From positions 1 to 64,000 of the forward strand of contig NZ_JAINZT010000007.1 in NCBI RefSeq assembly GCF_020166515.1: a stretch of 64,000 nt of DNA, read 5' to 3'. Below, in pieces: positions 63,766-64,000 of this stretch. Source of the DNA: Robertkochia flava. Lineage in GTDB: Bacteria; Bacteroidota; Bacteroidia; Flavobacteriales; Flavobacteriaceae. A program made the position numbers and the translations under genes. The first letter of the stretch is position 1. Each line of letters begins with the position of its first letter. The notes beneath the pieces were generated by a model. It was not told where the DNA came from. It did no database searches and saw only the letters and a list, made by a program, of their open reading frames with translations.

Positions 63766-64000
63766 ATGAAAAAAGTATGTTTTTTAATTTTATTCATCCT
63801 GTTGGCGGTTGCAGTCCGTGCCCAGGTATTTCCCGTCACAGCAGACCTCAGGGTACAACCGGTTCATCTGCAAAGACTGAGCGACCTCGGAGGATTTGGA
63901 TCTTCGCCTTATCCTGTTCAGGTTCATCTGTTACTCAACGACCTCAGTATAGACCAAAGAAGCGTTACTTTAAGCTATTCTCTGAGGGGGGAGGGCATTT
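63766..64000 (+). CDS. TANFOR/fibronectin-type secreted protein, 5' part
   Basis: A reading frame open to the window edge (78 complete codons). Signal peptide MKKVCFLILFILLAVAVRAQ, then VFPVTADLRVQPVHLQRLSD ... VQVHLLLNDLSIDQRSVTLSYSLRGEG. This matches in memory the N-terminal TANFOR-type domain of large Bacteroidetes surface proteins with fibronectin modules (pattern QV-P-LIPPYS-YLSDY ... LLNDL). Full length cannot be seen. Cotranscribed with the barrel protein gene. Confidence 0.7.
   Translation, partial: MKKVCFLILFILLAVAVRAQVFPVTADLRVQPVHLQRLSDLGGFGSSPYPVQVHLLLNDLSIDQRSVTLSYSLRGEGI

Overview
The window is chromosomal DNA from a member of the Bacteroidota, most likely a marine Flavobacteriaceae. 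The evidence is the 3' end of a Bacteroidetes-type 5S rRNA, TAnnTTTG-type -7 promoter elements with no obvious Shine-Dalgarno sequences, many lipoproteins and secreted peptidases, a plug-less TonB-receptor-like barrel, PliI-like and TANFOR-like surface proteins, and a flavobacterial-type DnaJ. No phage, insertion sequence, CRISPR array or tRNA was seen. Coding density is high and the two strands alternate in short operons.

Layout. 1-124: end of a ribosomal RNA operon and its terminator. 375-4643: a secreted serine hydrolase, then a minus-strand group (GNAT, SMR exporter, atypical SDR, cupin, polyphosphate glucokinase). 4748-10596: ftsE, a 376-base leader rich in dyads, then a 1007-residue TPR protein followed by a barrel protein. 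10615-18250: FUSC membrane protein, two amidohydrolase lipoproteins, an MFS transporter with a structured leader, and a DUF1684 lipoprotein. 18305-22960: glnK-amt nitrogen module, fluoride channel, SRPBCC/GyrI-like protein, small membrane protein, branched-chain aminotransferase. 23063-27931: DUF4920, mnmD, a TIGR01777 epimerase, YceI, and grpE-dnaJ. A candidate orphan small RNA lies at about 27972-28061.

28140-35895: ABC-2 exporter pair, MscS channel, NtrC-type regulator without a DNA-binding domain, coiled-coil secreted protein, PPK2, M28 peptidase. 36026-39548: a VWA + AAA ATPase pair, a 53-residue membrane protein, and a PliI-like (lysozyme-inhibitor fold) lipoprotein. 39692-43166: an acyl-CoA carboxylase operon (BCCP, biotin carboxylase, carboxyltransferase). 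43224-45796: Cu/Zn SOD lipoprotein and a hydrolase-OsmC fusion overlapping a DUF2490 gene. 45875-54205: a minus-strand block of secreted proteins (S9, BNR/VPS10-like, M1, M28-FN3). 54262-58358: trehalose synthesis (fused OtsA-OtsB) divergent from a GH15 glucoamylase/trehalase-like gene. 58435-64000: a lipoprotein, a membrane-anchored AraC-TolB-TPR regulator, and a divergent locus of an 800-residue outer-membrane barrel-like protein plus the start of a TANFOR/Fn3-type secreted protein.

Possible interplay. Both a polyphosphate glucokinase and a class III-like PPK2 are present, so polyphosphate may feed glucose-6-phosphate and nucleotide pools; the trehalose genes would use the same glucose-6-phosphate. 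The most promising uncharacterised systems are (i) the regulator/palindrome/barrel/TANFOR locus at the right edge, (ii) the VWA-AAA pair with a Walker B Asp-to-Asn change and a tiny membrane protein next to it, and (iii) the TPR-barrel pair beside ftsE. All functional statements are read from sequence motifs; no search was run.
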